A stretch of 59,061 nt of DNA from an uncultured Lachnospiraceae bacterium (GTDB taxonomy: Bacteria > Bacillota > Clostridia > Lachnospirales > Lachnospiraceae), in NCBI GenBank assembly GCA_944376125.1, contig CALWBQ010000053.1, positions 1 through 59,061 on the forward strand. The letters run 5' to 3'. Shown here one piece after another: positions 26,981-34,697 of this stretch. The notes beneath the pieces are model-generated. The model searched no databases. It had not been told where the DNA came from and saw only the letters and a program-made list of their open reading frames with translations. Positions within the stretch are counted from its first letter, which is position 1. Each line of letters begins with the position of its first letter. Both the position numbers and the translations under genes were made by a program.

Positions 26981-27688
26981 CTAGGAAACAATAAACAGAG
27001 AATAGTATCCTGCGTCCTCATCGATCTCCTCCGCCGAAGCGTAAGTTTTCTCCCCCGGCATACCGCAGCATTTGACTCCCTGCACCTTTTTTCCCTCTTC
27101 TGTCAGCAGGGCCTTGACCCTGGCCACCTTCTTGCCGGCTTTCATCAGCACTTTTACGCCATCCAGCTTTATTCCATCCTCGATCTGGTAAGTTGCCGGC
27201 AGAATGTGCAGCTCCTCAGCCCCGCTTACCAAAGCTCTGTCCAGCCTGGCAGCAGCGGCACAGAAAGAGGGCACCCCGCTTATGATCTCCGTCTTCTCAC
27301 CCTCCGCCTTCACCCTTTCATAGACGTAAAGACAGGTAGAATAGATCGTAGCATCACCGAGAGTTAGAAAGGCTACATTCTTCCCTTCTCCCAACTTCTC
27401 CCGAATCTGAGCTGCCGCCTCTCTATGACACTGATCCAGAATCTTCTGGTCCTTAGTCATAGTCATAGGCAGGCACAGGATTTCCTTGTCCCGGATTTCG
27501 GGTACTGCCTGCACTGCAATCTGGTATGCCACGCAGTCCTGCAGAGACTCGTTGGGCAGAGCAATCACCTGGCTCTCCCGGATCACCCGGCATGCCTTCA
27601 GAGTCATAAGCTCCGGATCCCCAGGGCCAACACTGACTCCGTACAGGATCCCTCTATTTCTGCTTATATCATTTAACTGTTCTTTCAT
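26981..27688 (-). CDS. cbiL: Cobalt-sirohydrochlorin (precorrin-2) C20-methyltransferase
   Basis: The 235-residue SAM-dependent enzyme methylates C20 of cobalt-factor II. Evidence: LYGVSVGPGDPELMTLKA, NVAFLTLGDATIYSTCLYV, IISGVPSFCAAAARLDRAL and LMKAGKKVARVKALL. ATG 27688 overlaps the cbiD stop (ATGA); AGGA upstream serves as ribosome site. The open frame upstream of this Met lies inside cbiD and is not coding. A spacer of about 50 nt precedes cbiF. Confidence 0.93.
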   Translation of the reverse strand: MKEQLNDISRNRGILYGVSVGPGDPELMTLKACRVIRESQVIALPNESLQDCVAYQIAVQAVPEIRDKEILCLPMTMTKDQKILDQCHREAAAQIREKLGEGKNVAFLTLGDATIYSTCLYVYERVKAEGEKTEIISGVPSFCAAAARLDRALVSGAEELHILPATYQIEDGIKLDGVKVLMKAGKKVARVKALLTEEGKKVQGVKCCGMPGEKTYASAEEIDEDAGYYSLFIVS

Positions 27689-28866
27689 ATATCCTGACCC
27701 GCCTGAAAATCCGCCAGCAGCTTTCCAGCCCCCGGCGTCATTCCCAGCACTCCTTTCTCGTTGGTAAACAGCAGTGCCTCCGCCTGGAGGCTGCCGCCCG
27801 CCCGTTTCTTGATGTAAAAATCGATTCTGTCCATAATCCGCTCCATCACCAGCCCCTGCAGGGCCTCTTTCTCCAAGAGATTCAGACACTGATCCACTGT
27901 CGCTGCCTGGAGGATCTCCTCCACAGTCCTTTGGGACGCTCCGCAGGCTGCCCCGTAGGCCGCCAGAATCTCTCTGCGCCCGTCGGCCTGGGAAGAATGA
28001 GTATTCATAATACCGGCCGCCAGCTTTACCAGCTTTCCCCCATGGCCGACCAGGAGAAGGCTTCGAAATCCCAGTTCTGCTGCCATGTCTAAAGTCTCCC
28101 CGATGTAATTAGAGCACTTTACCCCAAGATCCAGGGGAAGTCCCAGGGATTCCTTCAAAAACGTCTCCCCGTAATTTCCCGGAACTACAATCAGATTCTT
28201 CCGCCCCAAAGCTGCCATCTGCTTCAGCGACAGACGGATCGTCTCAATCAAAGCCGCTTCGCTCATAGGCTCCACAATTCCGGTCGTTCCCAAAACTGAG
28301 AGGCCACCGACAATTCCCAGATGGGGGTTAAACGTCTTTTTTGCCTGCTCTTCGCCTCCGGGTATCGAGACCCGGATCTGGAGGTTTCCAAAAAAGCCGG
28401 CCCTGCGGCAGGCTTCCTCCACTTGAGAAAAAATCATAGAGCGAGGTACAGGATTGATAGCCGCCATCCCCACCGGGCAGGCCAGTCCAGGCTTTGTCAC
28501 TCTTCCCACGCCTGGCCCCCCGTCCAATTTCATTTTTGGCTTATCTCCCCAAGAATACCAGCCTGGCTCCTCTTTTCCATCTCCAGCCAGCTCTACTCTG
28601 GCAAATACCAGCATACCGTGGGTGACATCCGGGTCATCGCCGCCATCCTTCCGGACAGCGCAGGATACCCAGCCCGCTCCCGCTGTGGTTTCTTCTACCT
28701 CTAAGGACAAGCGTATCCCTTTGGGAGTCAAAATGGAAACCGTTTGAACCGTTTCCCCAGACAGCAGCATGGAGGCGGCAGCACCTGCAGCCGCAGCCGC
28801 ACAGGTGCCGGTGGTATAGCCCCGGCGAAGTTTCTTTTGATGCCAGTATACGTAATTCTCTTCCAT
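27685..28866 (-). CDS. cbiD: Cobalt-precorrin-5B C1-methyltransferase
   Basis: This 393-residue CbiD family protein methylates C1 in the anaerobic pathway. Signatures are LRRGYTTGTCAAAAAGAAA at the N terminus, GGPGVGRVTKPGLACPVG, AAINPVPRSMI, GGLSVLGTTGIVEPMSEAAL and LVGHGGKLVKLAAG. AAAGGAGAGGG upstream of ATG 28866 is a good ribosome site. It is the second gene after the riboswitch, 60 nt behind cbiK. Confidence 0.94.
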   Translation of the reverse strand: MEENYVYWHQKKLRRGYTTGTCAAAAAGAAASMLLSGETVQTVSILTPKGIRLSLEVEETTAGAGWVSCAVRKDGGDDPDVTHGMLVFARVELAGDGKEEPGWYSWGDKPKMKLDGGPGVGRVTKPGLACPVGMAAINPVPRSMIFSQVEEACRRAGFFGNLQIRVSIPGGEEQAKKTFNPHLGIVGGLSVLGTTGIVEPMSEAALIETIRLSLKQMAALGRKNLIVVPGNYGETFLKESLGLPLDLGVKCSNYIGETLDMAAELGFRSLLLVGHGGKLVKLAAGIMNTHSSQADGRREILAAYGAACGASQRTVEEILQAATVDQCLNLLEKEALQGLVMERIMDRIDFYIKKRAGGSLQAEALLFTNEKGVLGMTPGAGKLLADFQAGQDI

Positions 28867-28926
28867 CGCCCTCTCCTTTGCTGTCTTTTTTTATACTATA
28901 CTATAATTAGGAGGAAATTGCATCCC

Positions 28927-29736
28927 CTACCCATTGTCACCTGCAGGGATAACCTCCGCTATATGATCCAAAAACAGCTCCTGGATTCCGCCGTATTCCC
29001 CCAAGCCCTTCATCCTGCAGGTAATTTCATACCCTTCCTGCTCAAGCTGATACTTCCAGGAATCCTCATCTTCGCTCGCCATATCATGCCGGGCATGATC
29101 ACCTGCTACAATCATAAACGGACAGAGGATCACCTTCCGGTATCCCCCCTCTCGCAGCCTTCTCTTCAGAGCAGGAAGGGAAGGATATGCCTCCACAGTT
29201 CCCAGGAAGAAATTCGGATACCCCATATCCTTCATCCGGTAATCCAGAGCCGCATACACCGTGTTGGCATAGTGGGTGGTACCGTGTCCCATAAAGACTG
29301 CTGCTGTATCTTTAGAAAGCCTCCCCGTCTCCTCTGCCAGAGCCTGAATCACCCGCACGGAATCCTCATCACTGGTCAACAGAGGTGTGCCGACGGAAAT
29401 TCGGTCAAACTGGTTCTCAAAAGCCAGGGCGTCCTTTACCATCTGCTCATTCTCAATCCCATTGATCACATGGGTTGGCTGAATTACCACCTGGCGGATT
29501 CCGTCTGCCGCCATCCTTTCCATGGCCTCCGCCACGGTATCAATGTGCAGACCATCCCGCTTCCAGAGCTTTTTGATAATCATCCCGCTGGTCCACGCCC
29601 GGTACACCTCCCATTCCGGGTAAGCCTGGGCGGCCCGCTCCTCTATAGCCTCAATGGTTTTTTTTCTGGTGTCCTCATAGCTGGTTCCAAAGCTGACCAC
29701 CAAAATAGCTTTAGAACGTTTTCCGTTTCCTGACAT
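28927..29736 (-). CDS. cbiK: Sirohydrochlorin cobaltochelatase
   Basis: This 269-residue class II chelatase inserts Co(II) into sirohydrochlorin, the committed anaerobic step. Evidence: AILVVSFGTSYEDTRKKTIEAIE, QPTHVINGIENEQM, FMGHGTTHYANTVY and CPFMIVAGDHARHDMASEDEDSW; the latter two carry the metal-site histidines. No signal peptide is present, so it is cytosolic. The start is ATG 29736, 6-10 nt after AGGAAGGAAGA; the upstream open frame overlaps the riboswitch leader and is not coding. It is the first gene downstream of the cobalamin riboswitch. Confidence 0.94.
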   Translation of the reverse strand: MSGNGKRSKAILVVSFGTSYEDTRKKTIEAIEERAAQAYPEWEVYRAWTSGMIIKKLWKRDGLHIDTVAEAMERMAADGIRQVVIQPTHVINGIENEQMVKDALAFENQFDRISVGTPLLTSDEDSVRVIQALAEETGRLSKDTAAVFMGHGTTHYANTVYAALDYRMKDMGYPNFFLGTVEAYPSLPALKRRLREGGYRKVILCPFMIVAGDHARHDMASEDEDSWKYQLEQEGYEITCRMKGLGEYGGIQELFLDHIAEVIPAGDNG

Positions 29737-29801
29737 CTCTTCTTCCTTCCTGGCCTTATTGGGGGCGGGCAGATCAGCTCTCCTGCAGGATCGCTGCAGA
29801 C

Positions 29802-29847
29802 AAGCGGCAGATACCGCCCCACACTTCCGGACCGGTATCTGCCGCTT
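29802..29847 (-). repeat. Perfect 15-bp hairpin in the cbiK leader
   Basis: AAGCGGCAGATACCG (29802-29816) and its exact reverse complement (29833-29847) enclose a 16-nt loop. It lies between the riboswitch and cbiK, about 65 nt before the start codon. No U-run follows on the minus strand, so it is not a standard intrinsic terminator. It may be part of the expression platform or an mRNA stabiliser. Confidence 0.6.
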
Positions 29848-29949
29848 CTGAACAGGATTTCTCCCTGTAAGTATCAAACAATAAGCCTCTGAAACATTCT
29901 CAGAGACCCAGCAGGACCCAGCCATCACTCGCAGCCGTTTCTATGTCCT

Positions 29950-30132
29950 GGACAAAGGCAGGTCTTCTGGCTCGAGCATCGCAGCCTCACCATCCGCCTT
30001 CCCGGCACCCTGAGTGCCAGTGGCTTCAAGCCTGTTTTCCAGGCCGGCATGAGGCTCCGCTCTTACAGCGGCGGGACCGCCAGGGATTTTCACCCTGTTC
30101 CCTATTATCCTGCCCCGGAGGCAGGCACCTTT
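29950..30132 (-). ncRNA. Cobalamin (B12) riboswitch
   Basis: Read leftwards, the leader contains GGGAACAGGGTGAAAATCCC, then GGCGGTCCCGCCGCTGTAA, the B12-box core GAAGCCACTGGC, and the closing AGCCAGAAGACCTGCC (about 29957-29975), in the order of an adenosylcobalamin aptamer. It sits just downstream of a consensus promoter and upstream of cbiK, so adenosylcobalamin should repress the long cbiK-cbiC transcript. The expression platform is not obvious: several hairpins follow, but none has a clear U-tract. cbiG and DUF554 lie upstream and are not under its control. Confidence 0.95.
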
Positions 30133-30161
30133 TTCCAACTTTTATATGCTTATGTCCATTC

Positions 30162-30190
30162 ATTGTAAGCAAAAGAAGGCTTATTGTCAA
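30162..30190 (-). promoter_or_regulatory. Sigma-A promoter of the riboswitch-cobalamin operon
   Basis: On the minus strand TTGACA (30190-30185) and TACAAT (30167-30162) are separated by 17 nt. Transcription would start near 30155, about 20 nt before the aptamer, consistent with an independent start for the cbiK operon. Confidence 0.75.
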
Positions 30191-30226
30191 ATTCTTTTTC
30201 CCTAGACCCGGACTGCGGTAAGATCT

Positions 30227-30937
30227 CTACCGGATCAGAACCGCAGCAATCAGAGCCGGGAGAAGGTTTGCCACCCGGATCATCTTTCCCCAGACCAAAT
30301 TGACGCCGACACAGAAAATCAGGACAGATCCCGCAAATGACAAGTTCGACATTGCCTGATCCGTCACCAAAGGGCTTAGAAAACCGGCTGCCAGAGTGAT
30401 CGCTCCCTGAAACAGCGCTACCGGGACGGCCGAAAAAATGCAGCCCTTCCCCATAGAAGCCGCCATCACCATCACGATAATCAGATCCAGCACTGCCTTT
30501 GCGGCCAGGATTGAGCTGTCCCCGAACAGGCCGTCATTGATAGCTCCCACCACCGCCATAGCCCCAATACACACGGTCAGGGAAGCACTGACAAAACCAT
30601 CAATAAACTGAGAATCCCCTTCGTTTCTGCTGACTCTCCTAAGCCATCCGCCGAACTGTTCCAGCTTTCCTTCAATGTCCAGCCACTCTCCGGCTAAAGC
30701 CCCCAGAGCAAAAGAAGCGATGAGCATCATGGTTCCGCTGCTTTCCAATCCTTTCTCAGTGACCTGCAGCATCTCCTCCATCGCCCCGCCTACCCCGATA
30801 AACAGCACGCAAACCCCTGTCGCCTTCATCAGCGTATCCTGAATCCGCTGGTTCAGAGCTTTTTGAAAAAAGAGGCCTATAATTCCGCCGGCCACAATAG
30901 CTGCGGTATTAATTACTGTACCAAAACCTGGCATCAT
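30227..30937 (-). CDS. DUF554 family membrane protein
   Basis: This 236-residue protein has about seven hydrophobic segments. DUF554 landmarks are the N-terminal GTVINTAAIVAGGIIGLFF, the Gly-rich FALGALAGEWLDIE, SLTVCIGAMAVVGAINDGLFGD and a C-terminal FCVGVNLVWGKMIRVANLLPALI. The family is of unknown function, suspected transporters. It follows cbiG by 15 nt and ends just before the promoter of the riboswitch operon. A link to cobalt or corrinoid traffic is only suggested by position. Confidence 0.85.
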   Translation of the reverse strand: MMPGFGTVINTAAIVAGGIIGLFFQKALNQRIQDTLMKATGVCVLFIGVGGAMEEMLQVTEKGLESSGTMMLIASFALGALAGEWLDIEGKLEQFGGWLRRVSRNEGDSQFIDGFVSASLTVCIGAMAVVGAINDGLFGDSSILAAKAVLDLIIVMVMAASMGKGCIFSAVPVALFQGAITLAAGFLSPLVTDQAMSNLSFAGSVLIFCVGVNLVWGKMIRVANLLPALIAAVLIR

Positions 30938-30952
30938 CTTTTCTTCCTTCTT

Positions 30953-31939
30953 TCATCTCAAGTGTTTTTTGACTGCTAATGCCATCGTAATTCCGCAAAA
31001 CACCAGCTTTCCGCTGACCAGATCTCCGCCGGCCGCGGCTGCTGCCCTCTGGCAGACATTTCCTGTCCCCACAGTCTCCCTTACAAAGGCTGACTCCTCA
31101 AACTCGCCCTGAACGCGTTCCAGCTCATCCGCTGTGTAGCAGACCAAATTCCAGCCCTTTTCCCTGGCAAGCTCTACCAACCCCAGCTCATCCTTCTTTT
31201 GGGCAATGGTCGCTGCCGTCCCAACCGCCAGCGGGCTGATCTGATTTTTCTCCAGAACTTCAGCCGCCGCAGTCTCAAGGGCTTCCTTTGGCGTTCCCCT
31301 CCTGCATCCAACACCCAAAACAGCAGCTCTGGGAATCAATTTCAGACAGCCCGGCCGTGAGAGAGCCGACAGCGTGATCCACACCGTCAGCCTCCCGTCA
31401 AATCCTTCCCGAAAGCCCTCTGGCGCCGGAAAATCCCCCCAGTCGCAGACCCAGCCCACGCTCTCCCCATCCAGCAGAGCCGCAGAAACCTGCTTTGCAA
31501 GTTCTCTGTCTGTAAGCACCATACCGTGCTCAGCGGCAAATACGTCTACCGCAAACAGGCCATTTACATCTGTCGCAGTCGTGACAGCCGCCTGCCCTCC
31601 GGTAATCTCCGCAATCTCCAGCGCCAGCCGATTTCCCCCTCCCACATGGCCGGAGAGGAGGGGAATCACAAACCGGCCCTTTTCATCTACAGCCAAGACC
31701 GCCGGATCTGTCATCTTGTCCTTGATAAACGGAGCAGAAGACCGGACAGCAATCCCTGCCGCCCCGACAAAAACCAGGGCATCCTGGCAAGAAAACTGTT
31801 CCCCTGTCCACCTGGACAGATTCATCCCCTTTTCCCAGGCTGTTGTCTGGCAGCGGTGGCCGCCCTCCGCCAGCTTCTCTTCTATCCGGCCGGCCAGGTT
31901 TCTGCCGGCTCTGGTAAAGCTGATCACCGCAATTTTCAT
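30953..31939 (-). CDS. cbiG: Cobalt-precorrin-5A hydrolase
   Basis: The 328-residue enzyme opens the delta-lactone of cobalt-precorrin-5A, releasing acetaldehyde. N-terminal region: AVISFTRAGRNLAGRI, then DALVFVGAAGIAVRS, KDKMTDPAVLAVDEKGRFVI and LLSGHVGGGNRLALEIA. C-terminal domain: AVLGVGCRRGTPKEAL and the SA.VRETVGTGNVCQRAA-type end. Start ATG 31939 has GGAGGGAG immediately upstream; the longer open frame is not supported. Unlike the other cbi genes it lies upstream of the riboswitch, paired with DUF554, so it escapes that control. Confidence 0.93.
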   Translation of the reverse strand: MKIAVISFTRAGRNLAGRIEEKLAEGGHRCQTTAWEKGMNLSRWTGEQFSCQDALVFVGAAGIAVRSSAPFIKDKMTDPAVLAVDEKGRFVIPLLSGHVGGGNRLALEIAEITGGQAAVTTATDVNGLFAVDVFAAEHGMVLTDRELAKQVSAALLDGESVGWVCDWGDFPAPEGFREGFDGRLTVWITLSALSRPGCLKLIPRAAVLGVGCRRGTPKEALETAAAEVLEKNQISPLAVGTAATIAQKKDELGLVELAREKGWNLVCYTADELERVQGEFEESAFVRETVGTGNVCQRAAAAAGGDLVSGKLVFCGITMALAVKKHLR

Positions 31940-31986
31940 CTTCTCTCCCTCCTGAACTAATGCAATACGCCTCTTCAGTTTATCAC

Positions 31987-32030
31987 AAAAAAGCGGCAGA
32001 CCCAAGAAAAAATTTTCCTGAGGCCGCCGC
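31987..32030 (-). terminator. Intrinsic terminator after the SASP-like gene
   Basis: GCGGC (31993-31997) pairs with GCCGC (32026-32030), with further A/T pairing inside. On the minus strand the stem is followed by TTTTTT (31992-31987). It ends the upstream small gene 50 nt before cbiG begins. Confidence 0.6.
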
Positions 32031-32038
32031 CCTGGTCT

Positions 32039-32248
32039 TTACAGCTCCTGGCTGTTTTTCTTTTCTTCTCTTTTTTTCTTCGTAATCAGGCCGCCGATGC
32101 GGCCGCTCTCCTTTGCGGTAAGGCTTCTCCAGCCTCCCTGGATAACCTTGTCCCCCAGCCCCAGTTCCTCCGCAATCTCAAATTTCATTTTTTCTTCCGG
32201 GCTCAGATCTTTCGGGTCAAAGGGAACCTGTTTTTTGCTTTTTGCCAT
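32039..32248 (-). CDS. Small acid-soluble spore protein-like (alpha/beta type)
   Basis: The 69-residue basic protein carries KMKFEIAEELGLGDKVI followed by LTAKESGRIGGLITKKKR. This matches the two conserved segments of alpha/beta SASPs (EIA.E.G and the G..GG.ITK DNA-binding motif), in the divergent form seen in Lachnospiraceae. Such proteins coat spore DNA and protect it from UV and heat; expression is expected in the forespore. It is flanked by its own terminator and separated by 88 nt from pspC, so it is probably monocistronic. Confidence 0.75.
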   Translation of the reverse strand: MAKSKKQVPFDPKDLSPEEKMKFEIAEELGLGDKVIQGGWRSLTAKESGRIGGLITKKKREEKKNSQEL

Positions 32249-32336
32249 ATTGGGCGCCTCCTTTTCTGCCTATGCACCCAAATGATTCCCTTTTTGGAGA
32301 AAAATATACCGATTGTTCTGAAATTCCCCGCACCTA

Positions 32337-32525
32337 TCAGTATTCCCGCTGTGGAATAATGATAGCAGCGATAATATAAACAATAATCCCAGTCGTGGTA
32401 CACGCTAACAGCACCCACAGCAGCCGGATGATTGTAGGGTCAATCCCTAAATATTCTCCCAAGCCTCCACAGACTCCGCAAAGCCAGCGGTTGGTATTAG
32501 AACGATACAATTTTTTAGGTTCCAT
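32337..32525 (-). CDS. PspC-domain membrane protein
   Basis: This 62-residue protein consists of one PspC domain: KKLYRSNTNRWLCGVCGGLGEYLGIDPTIIRLLW, then a membrane segment LACTTTGIIVYIIAAIIIP. In phage-shock and LiaFSR-type systems such proteins sense envelope damage at the membrane. It is the last gene of the padR-DUF1700-DUF4097-pspC string, 26 nt after DUF4097. Confidence 0.9.
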   Translation of the reverse strand: MEPKKLYRSNTNRWLCGVCGGLGEYLGIDPTIIRLLWVLLACTTTGIIVYIIAAIIIPQREY

Positions 32526-32551
32526 ATTTCTTTCCTCTTTTCCTATGTTAT

Positions 32552-33439
32552 TTATTCCGTAAAATTCACAGCCGCCGTCCCCATCCCGACGTCCAGGCTC
32601 ATTCTTTTTGCAGCTCCATTATCGCGCTTTAACTCTACGCCCAGGCCGCTATGAGATTTTCCATTGATTTCAACGCTCCCCATTCCAACCTCTATCTGAT
32701 AATTAAAATCTTCCTCTTTTCCGTCCAGCAGCAGTTCCACTGACCCGAGGCCGCTCTCAACCTGGGCTTCCCTGGCGACAGAACCCTGAAAGCAGGCTGT
32801 CCCGGCATCTGCGCTGATATCTAGTTTCCCGGCTGAGGCTCCCAAAACCTCCATGTTTCCGGCATCTGTATGGATCTCCATCTCTGCCGCCTGGATTCCG
32901 TCCAAACGGCAGTTCCCCGCATCATTGTCACACTCTACCTCATCAAACACGATCCCATAGGGCACTGTAATCTGAACCAGCCCCAGCTCTTCCCAAAAGC
33001 CGCTGTTTTCACGCTGCCGAACAATCAGACGCGATCCCTCCTGGTATACCGTGATTCCCAAATCCTCCGCCTTCTCATCCATGCTGACAGAAACTCCAGC
33101 CCTCTCTTCCGCAGTCATATTCAGATCTGCCATGTCCAGCTCTACCTCTATAGAACGGATATCCTGAAAATCTCCGCCTGAAACCGAGGCTTCCTCTCCC
33201 CAGTGGTCCTCCCAATCGTGACGGCGGTAGGAATCTTCCCTGAAATCGTCAATCCAGTCAAAGATCTCTTCCCTCAGCTCGCGCTGAATCTCGCGGCGGC
33301 CCACATACCGGATTCCATCTTCTGTAATGACCGCTGCTCCCGGGACAGCCCCCATCACCATCGCAGCCGCTGCGATGATCCCCCCGGCTGCGATAAACAC
33401 AGCTCCGGAAATGAGAGTGACTTTAAAAAATTTTTTCAT
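32552..33439 (-). CDS. DUF4097 (LiaG-like) beta-repeat envelope protein
   Basis: The 295-residue protein has an N-terminal membrane anchor (KVTLISGAVFIAAGGIIAAAA) and an acidic spacer. From about residue 90 it is a beta-helix-like domain of repeated VE-L-D-A-N/G units (IEVELDMADLNMTAE, DEVECDNDAGNCRLDG, MEIHTDAGNMEVLGA, QVESGLGSVELLL, IEVGMGSVEING). This is the DUF4097/LiaG pattern found beside HAAS-domain and PadR genes. It probably faces outwards and works with its neighbours in envelope stress sensing. Overlaps DUF1700 by 4 nt. Confidence 0.82.
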   Translation of the reverse strand: MKKFFKVTLISGAVFIAAGGIIAAAAMVMGAVPGAAVITEDGIRYVGRREIQRELREEIFDWIDDFREDSYRRHDWEDHWGEEASVSGGDFQDIRSIEVELDMADLNMTAEERAGVSVSMDEKAEDLGITVYQEGSRLIVRQRENSGFWEELGLVQITVPYGIVFDEVECDNDAGNCRLDGIQAAEMEIHTDAGNMEVLGASAGKLDISADAGTACFQGSVAREAQVESGLGSVELLLDGKEEDFNYQIEVGMGSVEINGKSHSGLGVELKRDNGAAKRMSLDVGMGTAAVNFTE

Positions 33440-34254
33440 ACCCGCTCCTCCCTTCTGCTTTTTCTGTGAAACAGACGGCTGACCGCGTTAACACACAGCC
33501 GGATGAGCCAGGGGAGAAATCTCCCGTAAAACAGCCCGCAGACTGCCAGGGAGAGCAGACCCACTCCGATGCAGGCAATACCGACGCCTACACACCAGAC
33601 TCCATTTACCGGACCGCCTGGGGTGAACATCACCACAAACCCAACAATCACTGCCAGCAGACCGCCTATAAGCCAGCCTCCTGTCCAGACTGCCAGGCAC
33701 AGCAGAAGGACTGCCAGAACTGCCAGCAGGCCCACCAGAAGCCCAACTCCTCCTCCTGCAAGGCCCAGTCCCACTCCCAGCAGGCCAATCCATAAGGGGG
33801 ATGCAATCAAAACCAGCAGGATGAGGCACGCAATTTTCCATCCGTTGGTCTTTGTCTTTTGCTGAGACGGCTGCCCCGTTTCCTGGGGCTGGCGGGAGCT
33901 CCTACGGGACTCTCCTCCCATATCTTCTGTGCTGCAGCTCCCCTTTTTGGAATCCTCTCTCTGTTCTGGGAGATCCATCCTTGGCGCTACGCTGTAATTC
34001 GGATCCCGAAATCTCTCATCCTCATACCCCCGGTCGGTAAACCCTCCGCCGTCCTCCAGATTGCCTGCAAGATCCGCCCGTATGATGGCGGCGATTCGCT
34101 CCGGGCTTCCGAACTCCTTTAAGACCTGCTCTTCATTCTCCGGCCCAGCTTCATCCAAATAATCTGCATAATATGCCAGTGCATCTGCCTTCTCATCCTC
34201 CGAAATATCCTGCAGAAGATATTCCAGCTCTTTCATAAATGTCTCGCGATTCAT
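33436..34254 (-). CDS. DUF1700 / HAAS-domain membrane protein
   Basis: The 272-residue protein starts with a HAAS-type helical domain (MNRETFMKELEYLLQDISEDEKADALAYYADYLDEAG with FGSPERIAAIIRAD, residues 1-60). A polar Gln/Ser-rich linker and four to five glycine-rich membrane helices (residues 140-250) follow, then a basic tail. Such proteins form pairs with PadR regulators and are thought to transmit membrane signals. It overlaps padR and DUF4097 by 4 nt each, so the three are tightly co-translated. Confidence 0.85.
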   Translation of the reverse strand: MNRETFMKELEYLLQDISEDEKADALAYYADYLDEAGPENEEQVLKEFGSPERIAAIIRADLAGNLEDGGGFTDRGYEDERFRDPNYSVAPRMDLPEQREDSKKGSCSTEDMGGESRRSSRQPQETGQPSQQKTKTNGWKIACLILLVLIASPLWIGLLGVGLGLAGGGVGLLVGLLAVLAVLLLCLAVWTGGWLIGGLLAVIVGFVVMFTPGGPVNGVWCVGVGIACIGVGLLSLAVCGLFYGRFLPWLIRLCVNAVSRLFHRKSRREERV

Positions 34255-34571
34255 ACTCGGGCCTCCTCAAAAATTCGGGAGATTTTTTTAGAATAATTGC
34301 TCCATTCCCCCTTGTATAGATTAAGCTGCGCCCGTCCCCTCTCTGTGATCCGGTAATATCGGCGGTTCCTCCCGTCTATCGCCAGATCATAGGTTTCCAG
34401 GCAGTCTTCTTTTTGCAGTCTGCGGAGAACCGGATACAGAGTGGACTCCGAAATCTCGATAGCCTGCCGGACGTCCTGGGTGATCCGGTACCCATAGGTT
34501 CCCTCTCCGTCTCTGGAAACTACGGCCAAAACAATGGCGTCCAGCAAAGCGGAGCCTGTGTTGAATACCAT
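34251..34571 (-). CDS. PadR family transcriptional regulator
   Basis: The 106-residue protein is a PadR winged helix: LDAIVLAVVSRDGEGTYGYRITQDVRQ, the recognition helix ISESTLYPVLRRLQKEDCLE, and the wing RRYYRITERGRAQL. It is a short form (PadR-s2). It probably represses its own operon through the two AT-rich palindromes at 34618-34640 and 34651-34671, which overlap the promoter region. First gene of the padR-DUF1700-DUF4097-pspC operon. Confidence 0.92.
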   Translation of the reverse strand: MVFNTGSALLDAIVLAVVSRDGEGTYGYRITQDVRQAIEISESTLYPVLRRLQKEDCLETYDLAIDGRNRRYYRITERGRAQLNLYKGEWSNYSKKISRIFEEARV

Positions 34572-34617
34572 AACAACGCCCCTTTCTTCTGTCTAATGCA
34601 ATATTGTTATGCCTTAT

Positions 34618-34671
34618 AATATTATATGTTATATAATATTGTGTATAGCCATATTATATACCGTATAATAT
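34618..34671. promoter_or_regulatory. Twin palindromic operators upstream of padR
   Basis: AATATTATA-N5-TATAATATT spans 34618-34640, and ATATTATA-N5-TATAATAT spans 34651-34671. Both inverted repeats are perfect and their centres are about 32 nt apart, near three helical turns. They contain TATAAT-like -10 boxes. They lie 47-100 nt upstream of padR, as expected for PadR autoregulation. Confidence 0.7.
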
Positions 34672-34697
34672 TATCTGTCAACAAATATTTGCAGAAC

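Noticed and set aside
28744..29733. 329-codon plus-strand frame opposite cbiK and its 3' flank
   Set aside because: It mirrors the recognised cbiK protein and shows no conserved motif or ribosome site.
29802..29847. Intrinsic terminator of the riboswitch
   Set aside because: The stem is strong but no U-tract follows on the transcribed strand, so it was kept only as a hairpin of unknown role.
29941..30138. 65-codon open frame over the riboswitch
   Set aside because: It is a by-product of conserved aptamer sequence; no ribosome site or protein-like pattern.
33466..33865. Plus-strand Gln/Pro/Thr-rich frames opposite DUF1700
   Set aside because: The repetitive composition is the antisense of glycine-rich membrane helices.
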